The notes under the pieces are model-generated. The model saw only the letters and a program-made list of their open reading frames with translations, did not search any database and was not told the origin of the DNA. From Pseudothermotoga elfii DSM 9442 = NBRC 107921 (lineage in GTDB: Bacteria; Thermotogota; Thermotogae; Thermotogales; DSM-5069): 64,000 nucleotides of DNA. Within the stretch, counting starts at the first letter, position 1, and the number at the start of each line of letters is the position of its first letter. Below are positions 44,486-54,902 of the stretch, in pieces. Where the stretch lies: the NCBI RefSeq assembly GCF_000504085.1, contig NC_022792.1, positions 434,001-498,000 of the forward strand, in the 5' to 3' direction. The position numbers were made by a program, and so were the translations under genes.

Positions 44486-44976
44486 AGGCAGTTTACCCGG
44501 GATCTTTTGATCCAATTACCTATGGTCATCTTGACATAGTTAATCGAGCGCTGAAAATTTTTGAAGAATTGTGGATCGTAGTAATGAGCAATCCAAGAAA
44601 ATCCCCCGTTTTTACTGTTGAAGAAAGAGTAGAGATGATATCAGATCTTGTTAAAAAAGAACCAAATGTACATGTGGATAGTTATCAGGGGTTACTTGTT
44701 GATTACCTCAGGAGTAGAAATATAAAGGTAGTTATACGTGGTCTTAGAGCCGTTACAGATTTCCAGTATGAGCTTGAGATGGCTATAGCAAATAAAAGTA
44801 TGTGCAAAGAATTTGAAACGGTTTTTCTTATGACTGATGAACGTTTTTCGTTTTTATCATCTGGATTGGTTAGGGAAGTTGCATCCATGGGAGGAGATGT
44901 GACTAAATGGGTTCCTCCAAATGTTGCAGAAGCTCTCGAAAAACTCAGGTCTAAAGGAAAACAATTTATGTTATAA
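44482..44976 (+). CDS. coaD: Phosphopantetheine adenylyltransferase
   Basis: Penultimate step of CoA synthesis. The 164-residue protein has [17 protein letters not shown] with the nucleotidyltransferase T/HxGH-type motif, [32 protein letters not shown]. The GTG overlaps the phosphatase stop by four bases. It is the last gene of the 25-gene run. Confidence 0.95.
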
Positions 44977-44977
44977 T
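44969..44977 (+). promoter_or_regulatory. Extended -10 promoter for tsf
   Basis: TGTTATAAT is a perfect TGn-extended -10, located at the coaD stop and about 45 bp before tsf. No -35 is needed in this class. Confidence 0.55.
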
Positions 44978-45021
44978 AAGCCTTGCTCAATTTAGTAATA
45001 GTATGAGAAGGAGGTCATTTT

Positions 45022-45618
45022 ATGCAGATAACCGCTGATATGGTTAAAAAATTGCGAGAGATGACAGGTGCAGGCGTTATGGAGTGTAAAACGGCTCTGA
45101 CTGAAGCAGATGGTGATTTTGAAAAGGCTGTGGAAGTGCTCAGAAAACGAGGTGCTGCGGTGGCACAGAAAAAAGCAGGAAGATTAACAAAAGAAGGTAT
45201 AGTTACTTCATACATTCACTTTAATGATAAAATTGGTGTGCTCTTAGAATTGGGTTGCGAAACAGATTTTGTGGCCAGAATGCCGGAATTTAAGGAACTT
45301 GCATACAATCTTGCCAAGCATGTTGCGGCTATGAATCCAAAATATGTTACCAGGGAGGATGTCCCGGAAGAGGTTTTAGAGAAAGAAAAAGAAATTTACA
45401 GAGCTCAGTTGGAAAACTCCAATAAACCAGCGGCTGTTGTGGAGAAAATTGTTCAGGGTAAACTCGAAAAATTCTATGAAGAAGTTTGCTTATACGATCA
45501 GAAATACATTTTTGACGATGAAAAAACAGTAAAAGAAGTTGTTGATGAGTTGATAGGAAAGATAAGAGAAAATATCAGAGTAACAAGGTTCGTCAGAATG
45601 CGAGTGGGAGAGGAATAA
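45022..45618 (+). CDS. tsf: Elongation factor Ts
   Basis: Nucleotide-exchange factor for EF-Tu. The 198-residue short form, as in Thermus and Thermotoga, has the UBA-like N-terminus ([22 protein letters not shown]) and the core [14 protein letters not shown]. The ATG follows AAGGAGGT. rpsB is not upstream, which is unusual since tsf normally follows it. Confidence 0.94.
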   Translation: MQITADMVKKLREMTGAGVMECKTALTEADGDFEKAVEVLRKRGAAVAQKKAGRLTKEGIVTSYIHFNDKIGVLLELGCETDFVARMPEFKELAYNLAKHVAAMNPKYVTREDVPEEVLEKEKEIYRAQLENSNKPAAVVEKIVQGKLEKFYEEVCLYDQKYIFDDEKTVKEVVDELIGKIRENIRVTRFVRMRVGEE

Positions 45619-45622
45619 AATT

Positions 45623-45648
45623 GGCGCCTTAAGGCGCCTTTTATATTT
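45623..45648. terminator. Bidirectional terminator after tsf
   Basis: GGCGCCTTAAGGCGCC (45623-45638) is a perfect palindrome folding into a 6-bp G+C stem with a TTAA loop. TTTTATATTTT follows on the + strand. It sits between the convergent tsf and PLP-enzyme genes. Confidence 0.85.
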
Positions 45649-46777
45649 TATTCAGTGCCTGGGAAAGATCTTCGAGAAGATCTTGAACATCTTCAATCCC
45701 TACGGATAATCTGACTCCTCCCTTAGATATGTGAGCTTTTTGCAGTTCCTCATCGTTCAATGCTGAGTGTGATGTTAGACATGGAATAGTTACAAGAGAT
45801 TCTACACCTGCAAGTGACGTGGCCTGGCGAAAGAGCTTCAAATTGCTGGCGAATCTCAAAGCGTTGTCGGTTGTTTCTAAATCAATATAAATGACTCCTC
45901 CAAAACCAGGACAATCTTTGTAACATTCAGGGATATTTTGTTGCAATGAGGGATATCTTACTTCTTTTATTTTCGGGTGTTTTAAGAGAAAATCTACGAT
46001 AATTTCAGCATTTTTGTTATGCTGCGTCATTCTTAATGAGAGTGTCTTCACCGACCGAGCCGTTAGAAAAGCTTCAAATGGATTTGGATTGGCACCGAAG
46101 GTATACATTTGTCTCCAGATTTTTTCAATCAATTTTTGATGTCTGGCAGTGACAAAACCGAGTATGATATCCGAATGACCTCCAACATATTTTGTTAGAC
46201 TATGGATTTCAACGTCGGCTCCAAATTTGAGCGGTCTAAAGTTGTAAGGAGACATAAAGGTATTATCTACATAAAGTAATGCACCTTGCTCATGTGCTTT
46301 TTTTGCCAATGAATCTATATCAGCAAGTTTTAGCAATGGATTTGTTAATGACTCAACAAAAACAACCTTCGCATCACTAAAATCTCTGTGGTTCAACTCA
46401 TCTACAGGTGTAAATTCGCATTTTATACAGAATTTTGATAAAATTTCTCTGATCATGGCATATGTGCCACCGTAAAGTTCCGCCGAGAAAATCACCCTGT
46501 CGTTTTCAGATAAAACAGATAAGAGAGAGCAACTTATTGCTGCCATTCCAGAAGATAGAAGTACACCGTCCTCTCCGTTGCAAAGTGCCGCCAATTTTTT
46601 CTCCAGCATTCTTACAGTCGGATTGGACATTCTTGAATAGATGTAACTATTTCTATCGTTAGACTCATATTTTTCAGCACTCATGAGAAAATTCGATGTT
46701 TGAAAAATCGGTGTGGTTACTGAATCGAGAAGATGAATCTCCCCGATGTGGATAGCTTTTGTGCTGAACCCTTTCAT
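45641..46777 (-). CDS. Trans-sulfuration PLP enzyme (cystathionine gamma-synthase/lyase family)
   Basis: A 378-residue Cys/Met-metabolism PLP enzyme. It has YIYSRMSNPTVRMLEKKLAAL, LLSSGMAAISCSLL, YVDNTFMSPYNFRPLKFGAD, the PLP lysine in SLTKYVGGHSD, and a C-terminal GGVRLSVGIEDVQDLLEDL. It could be cystathionine gamma-synthase, a beta/gamma-lyase or methionine gamma-lyase. The family cannot be split by eye. The ATG at 46777 has AAAGGTGGGA upstream. Confidence 0.9.
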   Translation of the reverse strand: MKGFSTKAIHIGEIHLLDSVTTPIFQTSNFLMSAEKYESNDRNSYIYSRMSNPTVRMLEKKLAALCNGEDGVLLSSGMAAISCSLLSVLSENDRVIFSAELYGGTYAMIREILSKFCIKCEFTPVDELNHRDFSDAKVVFVESLTNPLLKLADIDSLAKKAHEQGALLYVDNTFMSPYNFRPLKFGADVEIHSLTKYVGGHSDIILGFVTARHQKLIEKIWRQMYTFGANPNPFEAFLTARSVKTLSLRMTQHNKNAEIIVDFLLKHPKIKEVRYPSLQQNIPECYKDCPGFGGVIYIDLETTDNALRFASNLKLFRQATSLAGVESLVTIPCLTSHSALNDEELQKAHISKGGVRLSVGIEDVQDLLEDLSQALNKI

Positions 46778-46779
46778 GT

Positions 46780-47748
46780 TTATCCCACCTTTTCTCCAAA
46801 TGATTCTAATACTGCGCAATGAACATACACAGGATCATAAAAATATCTATCTAAATATTTTTCGAGAAAGATTACCGGTAGGACATCTTCGGGTGTTCTC
46901 GGTATAATGGAGGATTGATCAGTTAGAAGTGGTAAGGTTCTGGCAAGAGAATTAAATGTGCTGAAAATACTCTCTTTGGTCTGGTTGAATTCGCTTTTAT
47001 CAATAATTGTTTCTATTCTTACAAGCCCTCTCAGGCCTGGTTTGTTGATCAATTTCAAATATGACATAATTCTCAATAAATTCCTATCATGCCCGAGCTC
47101 TGCTATTATACTTTTCGATCTTTCCCCACTCTTCATAAATGCATATGCATTGAAAGTTTCAAAATTCACAAAAGCCTTCTGGACATTTTTAACCAAACCA
47201 ATAGGCCCACGATTTTTTTTAAATGCGGGCGTAGCAAAATCGATGCTCCCATCCTTTATGGTAAGGCATTCTGATATTTGATTTTCCACTTCTAATTGTT
47301 CCGCATGCTGCATGTAAATTTCTATAGCCGACTTTGCGTCTTCTCCAACACAGGTTATGCAGTTGAGTTTACCGATATTCAATTCTTCTCCATCTTTCAG
47401 ATTTGCTATATTGGCAAAATCTTTTGGAATACCAAGCACTAACTTCGACTTTGGCCCATCGTCAGGTGAAAAGAGAGGAAAACATTCCCCTTTCTTGAAG
47501 CGCACAGAACCAGTTATTATCTGACATAGAAGAGTCACATAGCCGGAGACGGTTATAGATTCAAAAGTGCGCCTGCGGCTGTCTACGAATATAATATCGT
47601 CCAAGAATCTTCCAGAATCAATTGAGTCATCTTCAAGTAATGTGAACTGATTTTGGTAGTTTATATCCGGTGGTATCATTAAGCCCTCATCGTTGATGCG
47701 TTGAATGCGAGGATTAAGATCCTCAAAAATTTTCGATAGATCTCTCAT
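46780..47748 (-). CDS. NurA-domain nuclease
   Basis: NurA is a 5'-3' nuclease that acts with the HerA ATPase in DNA-end resection. The 322-residue protein matches by motif order: FVDSRRRTFESITVSGYV (VDG[SR]-like metal site), HAEQLEVENQISECLTIKDGSIDFA (a late DGSL-type site), RGPIGLVKNVQKAF, and GLVRIETIIDKSEF. No herA is near. The ATG overlaps the YfcE-type stop by four bases (ATGA). A call based on motifs only, moderately firm. Confidence 0.72.
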   Translation of the reverse strand: MRDLSKIFEDLNPRIQRINDEGLMIPPDINYQNQFTLLEDDSIDSGRFLDDIIFVDSRRRTFESITVSGYVTLLCQIITGSVRFKKGECFPLFSPDDGPKSKLVLGIPKDFANIANLKDGEELNIGKLNCITCVGEDAKSAIEIYMQHAEQLEVENQISECLTIKDGSIDFATPAFKKNRGPIGLVKNVQKAFVNFETFNAYAFMKSGERSKSIIAELGHDRNLLRIMSYLKLINKPGLRGLVRIETIIDKSEFNQTKESIFSTFNSLARTLPLLTDQSSIIPRTPEDVLPVIFLEKYLDRYFYDPVYVHCAVLESFGEKVG

Positions 47749-48299
47749 AAACTCATCTCCATGTATAAATCACCAGAGAGAGTATAAATACCCAGATATA
47801 ATTTATTCGAAAATTCCACAACACCGTAAGTTGGCGGGCAATTGCTTTTTGGAAGAGATGGGCTACCAGGATTAAAGAGAATCTTTGACTGGATTTTTTC
47901 GAGTCTTGGAATGTGCGTGTGACCGTAAAAGAGTATGTCCGCATTGTGCGCATTTAGAAGTTCTATCATATCTTCATCAGAGTGAAGATTTTCACCATGT
48001 AAAAGCACAGCCTTATAATGACCGAATGTTAATATCATGAATTTCGGCATATCTTCATTGTGTAGAACTGAAAGATCTACATCTGCATCACAGTTGCCTC
48101 GAACATAAATAATATTTTTATCTTTTAGAATTTGAGCAAGTTTTGATGGACTGTAGCCTTCTGGGATAGGGTTTCTTGGTCCGTGATAGAGAACGTCACC
48201 AAGGTGATAATATTTATTCACCGAACCCGATAATCTCTCGATGACTTCCCAGCTTTTGACCGAGCCGTGGGTATCCGAAATTATAAGGAATTTAAGCAT
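47745..48299 (-). CDS. yfcE: YfcE-family phosphodiesterase
   Basis: A 184-residue metallophosphoesterase with FLIISDTHGSV, HLGDVLYHGPRNPIPEGY (the insertion typical of YfcE proper), VRGNCDADVD, VLLHGENL and FYGHTHIPRLE. All metal ligands are present. The natural substrate is unknown. The ATG has AGAAGGTGAG upstream. It is the second such gene in the window and more like E. coli YfcE than that at 17021. Confidence 0.88.
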   Translation of the reverse strand: MLKFLIISDTHGSVKSWEVIERLSGSVNKYYHLGDVLYHGPRNPIPEGYSPSKLAQILKDKNIIYVRGNCDADVDLSVLHNEDMPKFMILTFGHYKAVLLHGENLHSDEDMIELLNAHNADILFYGHTHIPRLEKIQSKILFNPGSPSLPKSNCPPTYGVVEFSNKLYLGIYTLSGDLYMEMSL

Positions 48300-48305
48300 T
48301 GTTTC

Positions 48306-49409
48306 TCACCTTCTTTTGAAATTAAATGCTCCGGTTAATAATACTAAGGCAAAAGTAATTACAGCTATAAGGGCAACTTTGATTAATTCGGATGCTGAAA
48401 CTACATCGTATATTTGCGATTTTCTCAAGACATAATTTACTGAAAATAAAGGAGAATACTTCGAAATAGTTTGCACAATCTCTGGCATAGAACTTATCGG
48501 TACAACCATGCCACTTAAAAAGAAAGAAACAATGATTGTCCCCACTCCAAGTAAGCTTGCGATCTGAAGATTATCAGTAATACACGATAGCATTACACCG
48601 AAGCTGGCGTGAAAAAAGGAATTCATAAAAGTTAAGAAGATAAGTAATCCAACAGGAAGGTATACACCTATTGAAACAAATATCAAGCAGGCTATAGCTG
48701 ATTCGACCATTCCTATCAGACTATATGCGATAACCTTTGCTGCAATATAGAGAAAACCTGACAGATTATATGTCATATACATATCTGTTAGTTTAATCTG
48801 GCGATCCAGGGTAGTTGAGCTACACGAAATAGCTATTATGACAAAAGCTGCTGATAGAAAAATTGCAATAGGTGTTAACAGTGATTCAAAACTCATGAGC
48901 TTTTCCTTTTCTGGCAGGATTAATTTTGGTGCCGGGTATCCGGGAGATGTGAACAAATATTTCATAACCTGAGGATCAAAAAAAGGGCTTCCCTGAAGAT
49001 CTTCAAACATGGAATTAAACAGTCGATAGACAATCGTTGATACCTGAAGATCTACAGGACTTGGTATGAAGCTCAGAGTTGTTTGTTTGGCAGCATAAAG
49101 ATTCTTAGAGAAATCCTTCGGAATTATCACTATGGCACTGTATTCACCTGAAAGCAGCTTACTTTGATAATTAGGTCCAACGTAAGATATGGTTCCCCCT
49201 CTAAAGAGTGACATAACTGTGCCAACGGTGAAACGAGACAGTGGATCATCATCAAGATTGAGGATACCTATTTTAGTGTTCAAAACGCTGAAACTATTAA
49301 ACATGATCAACGTGAGAAAAACGACAACTATTGGAACAAGAAACATTATTAGAAAGGATAACTTATTTTTGAAAACTCTGTTCACTTCTGTTAGTATTAA
49401 CCTAATCAC
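48306..49409 (-). CDS. ABC-2 type transporter permease
   Basis: A 367-residue permease with an N-terminal helix (about residues 17-38), an extracytoplasmic region of about 140 residues, and five C-terminal helices, the plan of ABC-2 (YhgE/NatB-type) exporters. The ABC ATPase is not adjacent on either side, so its partner must lie elsewhere or be shared. It overlaps tmk by four bases and precedes the yfcE gene by 6 bp. Confidence 0.85.
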   Translation of the reverse strand: MIRLILTEVNRVFKNKLSFLIMFLVPIVVVFLTLIMFNSFSVLNTKIGILNLDDDPLSRFTVGTVMSLFRGGTISYVGPNYQSKLLSGEYSAIVIIPKDFSKNLYAAKQTTLSFIPSPVDLQVSTIVYRLFNSMFEDLQGSPFFDPQVMKYLFTSPGYPAPKLILPEKEKLMSFESLLTPIAIFLSAAFVIIAISCSSTTLDRQIKLTDMYMTYNLSGFLYIAAKVIAYSLIGMVESAIACLIFVSIGVYLPVGLLIFLTFMNSFFHASFGVMLSCITDNLQIASLLGVGTIIVSFFLSGMVVPISSMPEIVQTISKYSPLFSVNYVLRKSQIYDVVSASELIKVALIAVITFALVLLTGAFNFKRR

Positions 49410-50014
49410 CTGATGATCCCCCAGTAGAGTTGCTCAAAAATTAGTATGATTTCTGAGTGTATTTCTTCAATAGCTTTTTCGCCGTTCATCAAGAAAATCC
49501 TTTTTTCCTTTCTTGCCAGTTCCAGATATGCCTTTCTGACTTTTTTCAAAAACTCAATTCCTTCAGATTCAATTCTATCAAAAATTCTTTTTCTCTTGAG
49601 AGCTGTTTCCACTGGTACATCTATATAAAAAGTCAGGTCGGGTTTTAAACCATCTGTTGCAAAGTCATTGAGTTTCTCAACGAGCTCTGGCCCCAGTTCT
49701 CTTCCGACACCTTGATAAACAACGCTCGAGTCAATAAAACGATCCGCTACAACTACTTTGTTTTCCTTCAAAGCTGGCAATATTATCTGTGAAACTAATT
49801 GAGCCCTGCTGGCCAAAAAAAGCAATAGTTCAGCTTTTGGATAAATTTGAAATTGACCTTTGAGCACTATTTCCCGCAAAATCTCACCTAACTCGGTCCC
49901 TCCTGGTTCTCTGACATGTATATAAGGTAAATTCTTATTTTTAAGGTAAGACAAAAAAAGTCTCAATTGCGTTCCTTTTCCACTTCCATCGATTCCCTCA
50001 AAAGATATTAACAT
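49406..50014 (-). CDS. tmk: Thymidylate kinase
   Basis: Phosphorylates dTMP. The 202-residue protein has the P-loop FEGIDGSGKGTQLRLF, REPGGTELGEILRE, and the DRFIDSSVVYQGVGRELG region with the DRx motif. The ATG is preceded by GAGGAGG. It lies 18 bp after acyP on the leftward strand. Confidence 0.94.
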   Translation of the reverse strand: MLISFEGIDGSGKGTQLRLFLSYLKNKNLPYIHVREPGGTELGEILREIVLKGQFQIYPKAELLLFLASRAQLVSQIILPALKENKVVVADRFIDSSVVYQGVGRELGPELVEKLNDFATDGLKPDLTFYIDVPVETALKRKRIFDRIESEGIEFLKKVRKAYLELARKEKRIFLMNGEKAIEEIHSEIILIFEQLYWGIIR

Positions 50015-50032
50015 TATTGAACAATCCTCCTC

Positions 50033-50302
50033 TCACGGCACAATGTCAAATGATGTGAAATTTTGTCCGGCCACTCTTTCGTATTTTACACTAATTACGG
50101 TAGCCATCGGTGGTCCGATGGACACTGCCTTGAGAAACTCTACGAGGATTTCTTCGGGTGCTTCAGCGTGAATCTCTACTGATCCATCTTCCGCGTTTCT
50201 AACATATCCTTTAATTTTCATTTTATTTGCTAATTTATATGTAAAATATCTGAAACCAACTCCATGGACACGACCACTTATCTTTATAAAAAGTGCCTGC
50301 AT
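50033..50302 (-). CDS. acyP: Acylphosphatase
   Basis: Hydrolyses acyl phosphates. The 89-residue protein has [18 protein letters not shown] with the phosphate-binding arginine and [17 protein letters not shown] with the catalytic asparagine. The ATG follows AAGGAGGT. Confidence 0.94.
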   Translation of the reverse strand: MQALFIKISGRVHGVGFRYFTYKLANKMKIKGYVRNAEDGSVEIHAEAPEEILVEFLKAVSIGPPMATVISVKYERVAGQNFTSFDIVP

Positions 50303-50318
50303 GCTTTAACCTCCTTGA

Positions 50319-50327
50319 TGATATAAT
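50319..50327 (+). promoter_or_regulatory. Extended -10 promoter for guaB
   Basis: TGATATAAT is a full TGn-extended -10 in the 73-bp gap between divergent acyP and guaB, giving a leader of about 42 nt. Confidence 0.5.
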
Positions 50328-50375
50328 CTCAGCAAACATCTTACATCAAAATGAAGCTTTTTAGGAGGTGGAATC

Positions 50376-51833
50376 TTGATTTTTGAAGAAGGCATAACTT
50401 TTGACGATGTTCTTTTGATCCCGGGTTATAGCGAGGTACTTCCCTCTCAGACAGATGTGAAAACAAAATTGGTAGGAGACATTTATTTAAGCATTCCTTT
50501 AGTGAGTGCAGCGATGGATACTGTAACAGAGGCAGAACTTGCTAAGGCTCTTGCACGAGAAGGTGGTGTAGGTGTTATACATAAAAATATGTCAATTGAA
50601 GAACAGGCGCACCAGGTCTTGGTGGTAAAGAGAACTGAAAATGGGGTTATCTATGATCCGGTGACTATCCATCCGGAGGATACAATTCACGATGCATTGA
50701 TGCTTATGTCTACTTATAAAATAGGAGGACTGCCGGTAGTTGATGAAGAAGGAAAATTGATGGGATTGATTACGAACAGAGATATTAGATTTGAGAAGAA
50801 TTATTCAAGGAAAGTTAGAGAGCTTATGACGCCACGAACACAGCTCATTGTGGCCGATCCTTCTATAAGCCTGGATGAGGCTAAGGGTATATTGCATACG
50901 CATAAAGTAGAAAAATTGCCCTTGGTTGATTCTGACAATCATCTCGCTGGTTTAATTACTATTAAAGACATAATGAGTGTCGTCGAACACCCGTTTGCTG
51001 CGCGTGACAGCAAGGGAAGATTAATAGTCGGTGCAGCTGTGGGAACAGGCAATGATACTTTAGAGAGAGTACAAGCATTGAAGGACGCTCAGGTGGATTT
51101 TGTTGTTGTCGATACCGCGCATGGACACTCTAAGAAGGTTATAGATGTGGTCAAAATGATTAGATCTGATTTTCCAGAATTATTGATAGTTGCTGGAAAC
51201 GTTGCAACTTCAGAAGGAGCTCTCGCACTTATAGAAGCAGGGGCAAACTGCATAAAAGTTGGTATAGGGCCTGGTTCTATATGTACAACCCGTGTTGTAG
51301 CCGGGATAGGAGTTCCTCAGCTAACAGCCATAATGAGCTGTTCAAAAGTATGCAAAAATCATGAAATTACTTTGATAGCTGACGGCGGCATCAGGTACTC
51401 GGGAGATATAGTCAAAGCCCTGGCTGCAGGAGCAGATTCAGTTATGATTGGAAGCATCTTTGCTGGCACTGAAGAGGCTCCGGGTGAGGCTATTCTCTAT
51501 CAGGGAAGAAAATATAAAGCTTACAGGGGTATGGGCAGTGAGTCGGCTATGAGAAGAGGAAGTGCGGACAGATATTTCCAAAGTGAAAATTTCAAATTTG
51601 TTCCTGAAGGCGTTGAAGGTATGGTACCTTACAAGGGCACAATTAAAGATGTGGTTCATCAGCTTGTTGGTGGTCTCAGGGCAGGTATGGGATATGTAGG
51701 AGCAAAAGATTTGAGAGAATTGCAGGAAAAAGCCCGGTTTGTGAAAATAACAACCGCAGGAGTCAAAGAAAGTCACCCGCACGATATAATAATTACAAGA
51801 GAATCTTCAAATTATGGATCTTTTTCAAATTGA
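50376..51833 (+). CDS. guaB: Inosine-5'-monophosphate dehydrogenase
   Basis: Oxidises IMP to XMP in guanine nucleotide synthesis. The 485-residue protein has the barrel start [16 protein letters not shown], two CBS domains (about residues 92-148 and 152-205), the catalytic C303 in [28 protein letters not shown] and [13 protein letters not shown]. The TTG start follows AGGAGGTGG. Monocistronic. Confidence 0.96.
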   Translation: MIFEEGITFDDVLLIPGYSEVLPSQTDVKTKLVGDIYLSIPLVSAAMDTVTEAELAKALAREGGVGVIHKNMSIEEQAHQVLVVKRTENGVIYDPVTIHPEDTIHDALMLMSTYKIGGLPVVDEEGKLMGLITNRDIRFEKNYSRKVRELMTPRTQLIVADPSISLDEAKGILHTHKVEKLPLVDSDNHLAGLITIKDIMSVVEHPFAARDSKGRLIVGAAVGTGNDTLERVQALKDAQVDFVVVDTAHGHSKKVIDVVKMIRSDFPELLIVAGNVATSEGALALIEAGANCIKVGIGPGSICTTRVVAGIGVPQLTAIMSCSKVCKNHEITLIADGGIRYSGDIVKALAAGADSVMIGSIFAGTEEAPGEAILYQGRKYKAYRGMGSESAMRRGSADRYFQSENFKFVPEGVEGMVPYKGTIKDVVHQLVGGLRAGMGYVGAKDLRELQEKARFVKITTAGVKESHPHDIIITRESSNYGSFSN

Positions 51834-51838
51834 TGTAG

Positions 51839-51870
51839 AATAAGGGCGAACAGCGCCCTTATTCTCTTTT
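51839..51870. terminator. Bidirectional terminator between guaB and glyS
   Basis: AATAAGGGCG (51839-51848) pairs with CGCCCTTATT (51854-51863) around AACAG, followed by CTCTTTT. It overlaps the last codons of the facing glyS gene. Confidence 0.8.
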
Positions 51871-53874
51871 AATCAGCTGCGTCAGATCGCCGATCATCAT
51901 GAAAAGTTCATCTATGTTTTTCAGGAAAGCAAGCCTGTTTTTTCTTATATCTTCACGATTTACCATAACAAAAACATCGTCAAAATACTTATCAATGAAA
52001 GGTTTAAGTGTTATAAGTGAACTTACACCCCTTTCATAATCGAGTTCTTTTAGGCTACTAACTACCGTCGATTTGACTTCGATAAACCGATTTAACAACT
52101 CTATTTCAGCATTTTCTTCAAAAAGAGCCCCGTCGAATTTTGTATCATTGAAATTTTTCGTAATGTTGTGCACTCTTTCAAAGCCTACGCATAATTCGTT
52201 GAAGCTGTTGTTTTTTACCATTTCTGCCAGAGCCCTCGCCGAGAGAAATCCTCTCAGTGGTTTTGACCAGAGATGATTCACTGCTCTGGATAAATCATAG
52301 TTGAATCCTTCGCCACTCAAAAACGCATAATATCTGTTAGACATGAAATCACTTATAATTTCCCATTTGCATGTTATGCTTAAAAGCTTAAGTGTCTCTC
52401 TTATCAATTCTTCGAGATCCAAGTCCCATTTCCTGTTCACGATCGTTTTGAAAATAACATCTGATTTATTTCTCAAACCAAAAGGATCCCGGGATCCAGA
52501 TGGAATATTTCCAACTGCAAGGTTACCAATTATGGTGTCTATTCTATCGGCAATAGCTATGATAGATCCAGTAATTGTTTTTGGTTCATCAAAATATTGT
52601 TCTTCTATAGCTTCCGCCACTTCCGCATCTTCTTCATTCATCAATGCATAGAGTTTTCCGATAGTTCCCTGAAGTTCTGGAAATTCATACACAACATGGC
52701 TGGCTATATCAGCCTTACTCAAGATTGCTGCTCTGCCGATTTTCTCAGCCATTTGGGAAAGTCCTAATTTCTCAGCCATGTATAGAGAAAGTTTCTTTAT
52801 TCTCAGAACTTTGTCAAACAAAGTACCAAGTTCTTTTTGAAACACCATTCCCTTTAATCTTTCATTGAAATCCTCAAGATTGTATCTTTTGTCTATTTCA
52901 AAGTAATATCTTGCATCTTCAAGTCTTGCGTTTACTACGTTGCTGTATCCGATAGTTATCTTTTCGATATTTCCAAAAGGATTGTCAATAAAAGCCACAA
53001 AATATGGCGTTATTTTTTGATTTTCAAATGTAGTGAATGCACTGAGATGATGCTTCACCGTGACAGTGATGAGCTCCTCAGGTAGATTTAAATATTCCTC
53101 TTTGAATTTTCCAACGATTGCTGTTGGCCACTCCAGAAGATTCGATATTTTCTTGATTAACTCTTTGTCTCTATCGCACGTGAGAAAATGTTCTTTCTCA
53201 ATCTTTGCCAGTTCTGCTTTGATTTTCTCAATTCTCTCTTCTTGATTAACAAGTACATAATGATTCTTAAGAAGATCGATATAATCAGCACAATTTTCTA
53301 CAGTGATGACTTTTTGCAGATTCGGGTGTCCTTGAGTTTTATTGGAAGAATTCTTTCCAAAAATCTGAAAAGGGAGTATTTGATTATTTAGCATAAGAAC
53401 TACCCATTTTACGGGCCGCACAAATAGATATTTTCCGTTCCCCCATCTCATAGATTTGGTGAATTTCAAACTCTGGATAACTTCAGTAAAGATTTCAGGC
53501 AGAACCTCTGATGCTTTTCTGCCAGGTACTTTTTTCCTAATGTACACATATTCATCTTTTAAGTAGATATCTTCTTCACTCGCTTCATTCGCAGACAAAA
53601 AACCAATTAAAGCTTTTGTGGGTTTTCCATCCAAGAAAGCTGTGCTTTTCGATGGTCCTCTTTTTTCAAGGATAGAATCTTCCTGCCTCTCAGCAATTTC
53701 TTTCACTAATACTGCCATCCGTCGATTAGTCACCACGGACAAAACGGTTCGAAACGCAAGCCTTTTCTCTGTAAAGAGTTTTTCTGTTAGTAACTGTAAT
53801 TGCTGCTGTATCTGACTCATTTCACTTGCCGGTAATTCCTCAATACCTATTTCTAATAGAGCTGTATTTGTCAC
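51859..53874 (-). CDS. glyS: Glycyl-tRNA synthetase beta subunit
   Basis: Beta subunit of the bacterial alpha2beta2 glycyl-tRNA synthetase, which carries the tRNA-binding and HD-like domains. The 671-residue protein has [68 protein letters not shown], and the HD-like [28 protein letters not shown]. The GTG at 53874 overlaps the glyQ stop by four bases and has GGGAGG upstream. An open extension to 54003 lies within glyQ. Confidence 0.95.
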   Translation of the reverse strand: MTNTALLEIGIEELPASEMSQIQQQLQLLTEKLFTEKRLAFRTVLSVVTNRRMAVLVKEIAERQEDSILEKRGPSKSTAFLDGKPTKALIGFLSANEASEEDIYLKDEYVYIRKKVPGRKASEVLPEIFTEVIQSLKFTKSMRWGNGKYLFVRPVKWVVLMLNNQILPFQIFGKNSSNKTQGHPNLQKVITVENCADYIDLLKNHYVLVNQEERIEKIKAELAKIEKEHFLTCDRDKELIKKISNLLEWPTAIVGKFKEEYLNLPEELITVTVKHHLSAFTTFENQKITPYFVAFIDNPFGNIEKITIGYSNVVNARLEDARYYFEIDKRYNLEDFNERLKGMVFQKELGTLFDKVLRIKKLSLYMAEKLGLSQMAEKIGRAAILSKADIASHVVYEFPELQGTIGKLYALMNEEDAEVAEAIEEQYFDEPKTITGSIIAIADRIDTIIGNLAVGNIPSGSRDPFGLRNKSDVIFKTIVNRKWDLDLEELIRETLKLLSITCKWEIISDFMSNRYYAFLSGEGFNYDLSRAVNHLWSKPLRGFLSARALAEMVKNNSFNELCVGFERVHNITKNFNDTKFDGALFEENAEIELLNRFIEVKSTVVSSLKELDYERGVSSLITLKPFIDKYFDDVFVMVNREDIRKNRLAFLKNIDELFMMIGDLTQLIKRE

Positions 53875-54716
53875 TTTGACGAACCTCCCTGAAAAGTTTC
53901 TGCGCATCGTTTTGCCATAGATCTTATAGATCTTATGTATTCCTGTCTCTGAGAAACACTTATCGCGTTCCTTGCGTCCAATAAATTGAAAGTGTGCGAA
54001 CATTTGATCATGTAATCGTATGCAACTAAGTAATTGCCATTTTCTATTTGATTTTCAAACTCGGATTGGTAAATATCATACAATTGAAAAAGCTTCTGTG
54101 GTGATGACTGATCAAAATTATACTTTGAAAATTGCTTTTCGTTTTCCAGATATAATTGTCCATATGAAATTTTGTCATTCCACATAACATCGAAGATACT
54201 ATTTTTATTCTGCAGATACATTGCTATTCTTTCTATTCCGTAGGTTATTTCAAGTGGAATGGATTTTAAACTGATACCGCCTATTTGTTGGAAGTAGGTG
54301 AATTGGGTAATTTCCATACCATCTAGCCAGACTTCCCAGCCAACTCCCCATGCCCCAAGGGTTGGAGATTCCCAGTTATCCTCAACAAATCGAACGTCAT
54401 GTTCTTTAAGATTTATGTTTAAACTCTCCAAGGATTTGAGATAGATTTCCTGGCAGTTGTCCGGAGAAGGTTTGACTATCACCTGATATTGAAAATATCT
54501 TTGCAATCTGTTGGGATTTTCACCATATCTTCCGTCGGTAGGTCGACGGCTTGGCTGAACAAAGGCTACACTCCATTCACTATGTTTAAGGCATCCAAAA
54601 AATGTTGACGGGTGAAATGTTCCAGCTCCAACTTCCATATCATATGGCTGATCAATCAGGCACCCAAAACCTGACCAGTAATCGTTAAGTTTTTTTATGA
54701 TATCTTGAAGATACAC
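53871..54716 (-). CDS. glyQ: Glycyl-tRNA synthetase alpha subunit
   Basis: Catalytic class II subunit for glycine activation. The 281-residue protein has [57 protein letters not shown] and the late [14 protein letters not shown]. The GTG at 54714-54716 gives [16 protein letters not shown], the standard start, with GGAGG 8 nt upstream. A GTG at 54725 would add three residues. Confidence 0.96.
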   Translation of the reverse strand: MYLQDIIKKLNDYWSGFGCLIDQPYDMEVGAGTFHPSTFFGCLKHSEWSVAFVQPSRRPTDGRYGENPNRLQRYFQYQVIVKPSPDNCQEIYLKSLESLNINLKEHDVRFVEDNWESPTLGAWGVGWEVWLDGMEITQFTYFQQIGGISLKSIPLEITYGIERIAMYLQNKNSIFDVMWNDKISYGQLYLENEKQFSKYNFDQSSPQKLFQLYDIYQSEFENQIENGNYLVAYDYMIKCSHTFNLLDARNAISVSQRQEYIRSIRSMAKRCAETFQGGSSK

Positions 54717-54858
54717 TTCGAGCACCTCCGATTCATAAATTCATTATACCCTGAAAAAATATAATAAAACGATATCATATAGATGACAATCCCTGATTAT
54801 TCTTGTTTTAGCACAGAGTTTTTGTCATGTGCATCTTAACGAATTTGGGTTGCCGTTT

Positions 54859-54867
54859 TGCTATACT
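54859..54867 (+). promoter_or_regulatory. Extended -10 promoter for the AOR gene
   Basis: TGCTATACT fits a TGn-extended -10, about 36 bp before the AOR start. On the other strand a TATAAT (54743-54748) may serve glyQ. Confidence 0.5.
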
Positions 54868-54902
54868 CATTGCTGTAAGCAAATTGTCAAAGGAGGTATA
54901 AC

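Noticed and set aside
44703-44990. Leftward reading frame opposite coaD
   Set aside because: It is antisense to a well-conserved enzyme and has no ribosome site or family similarity.
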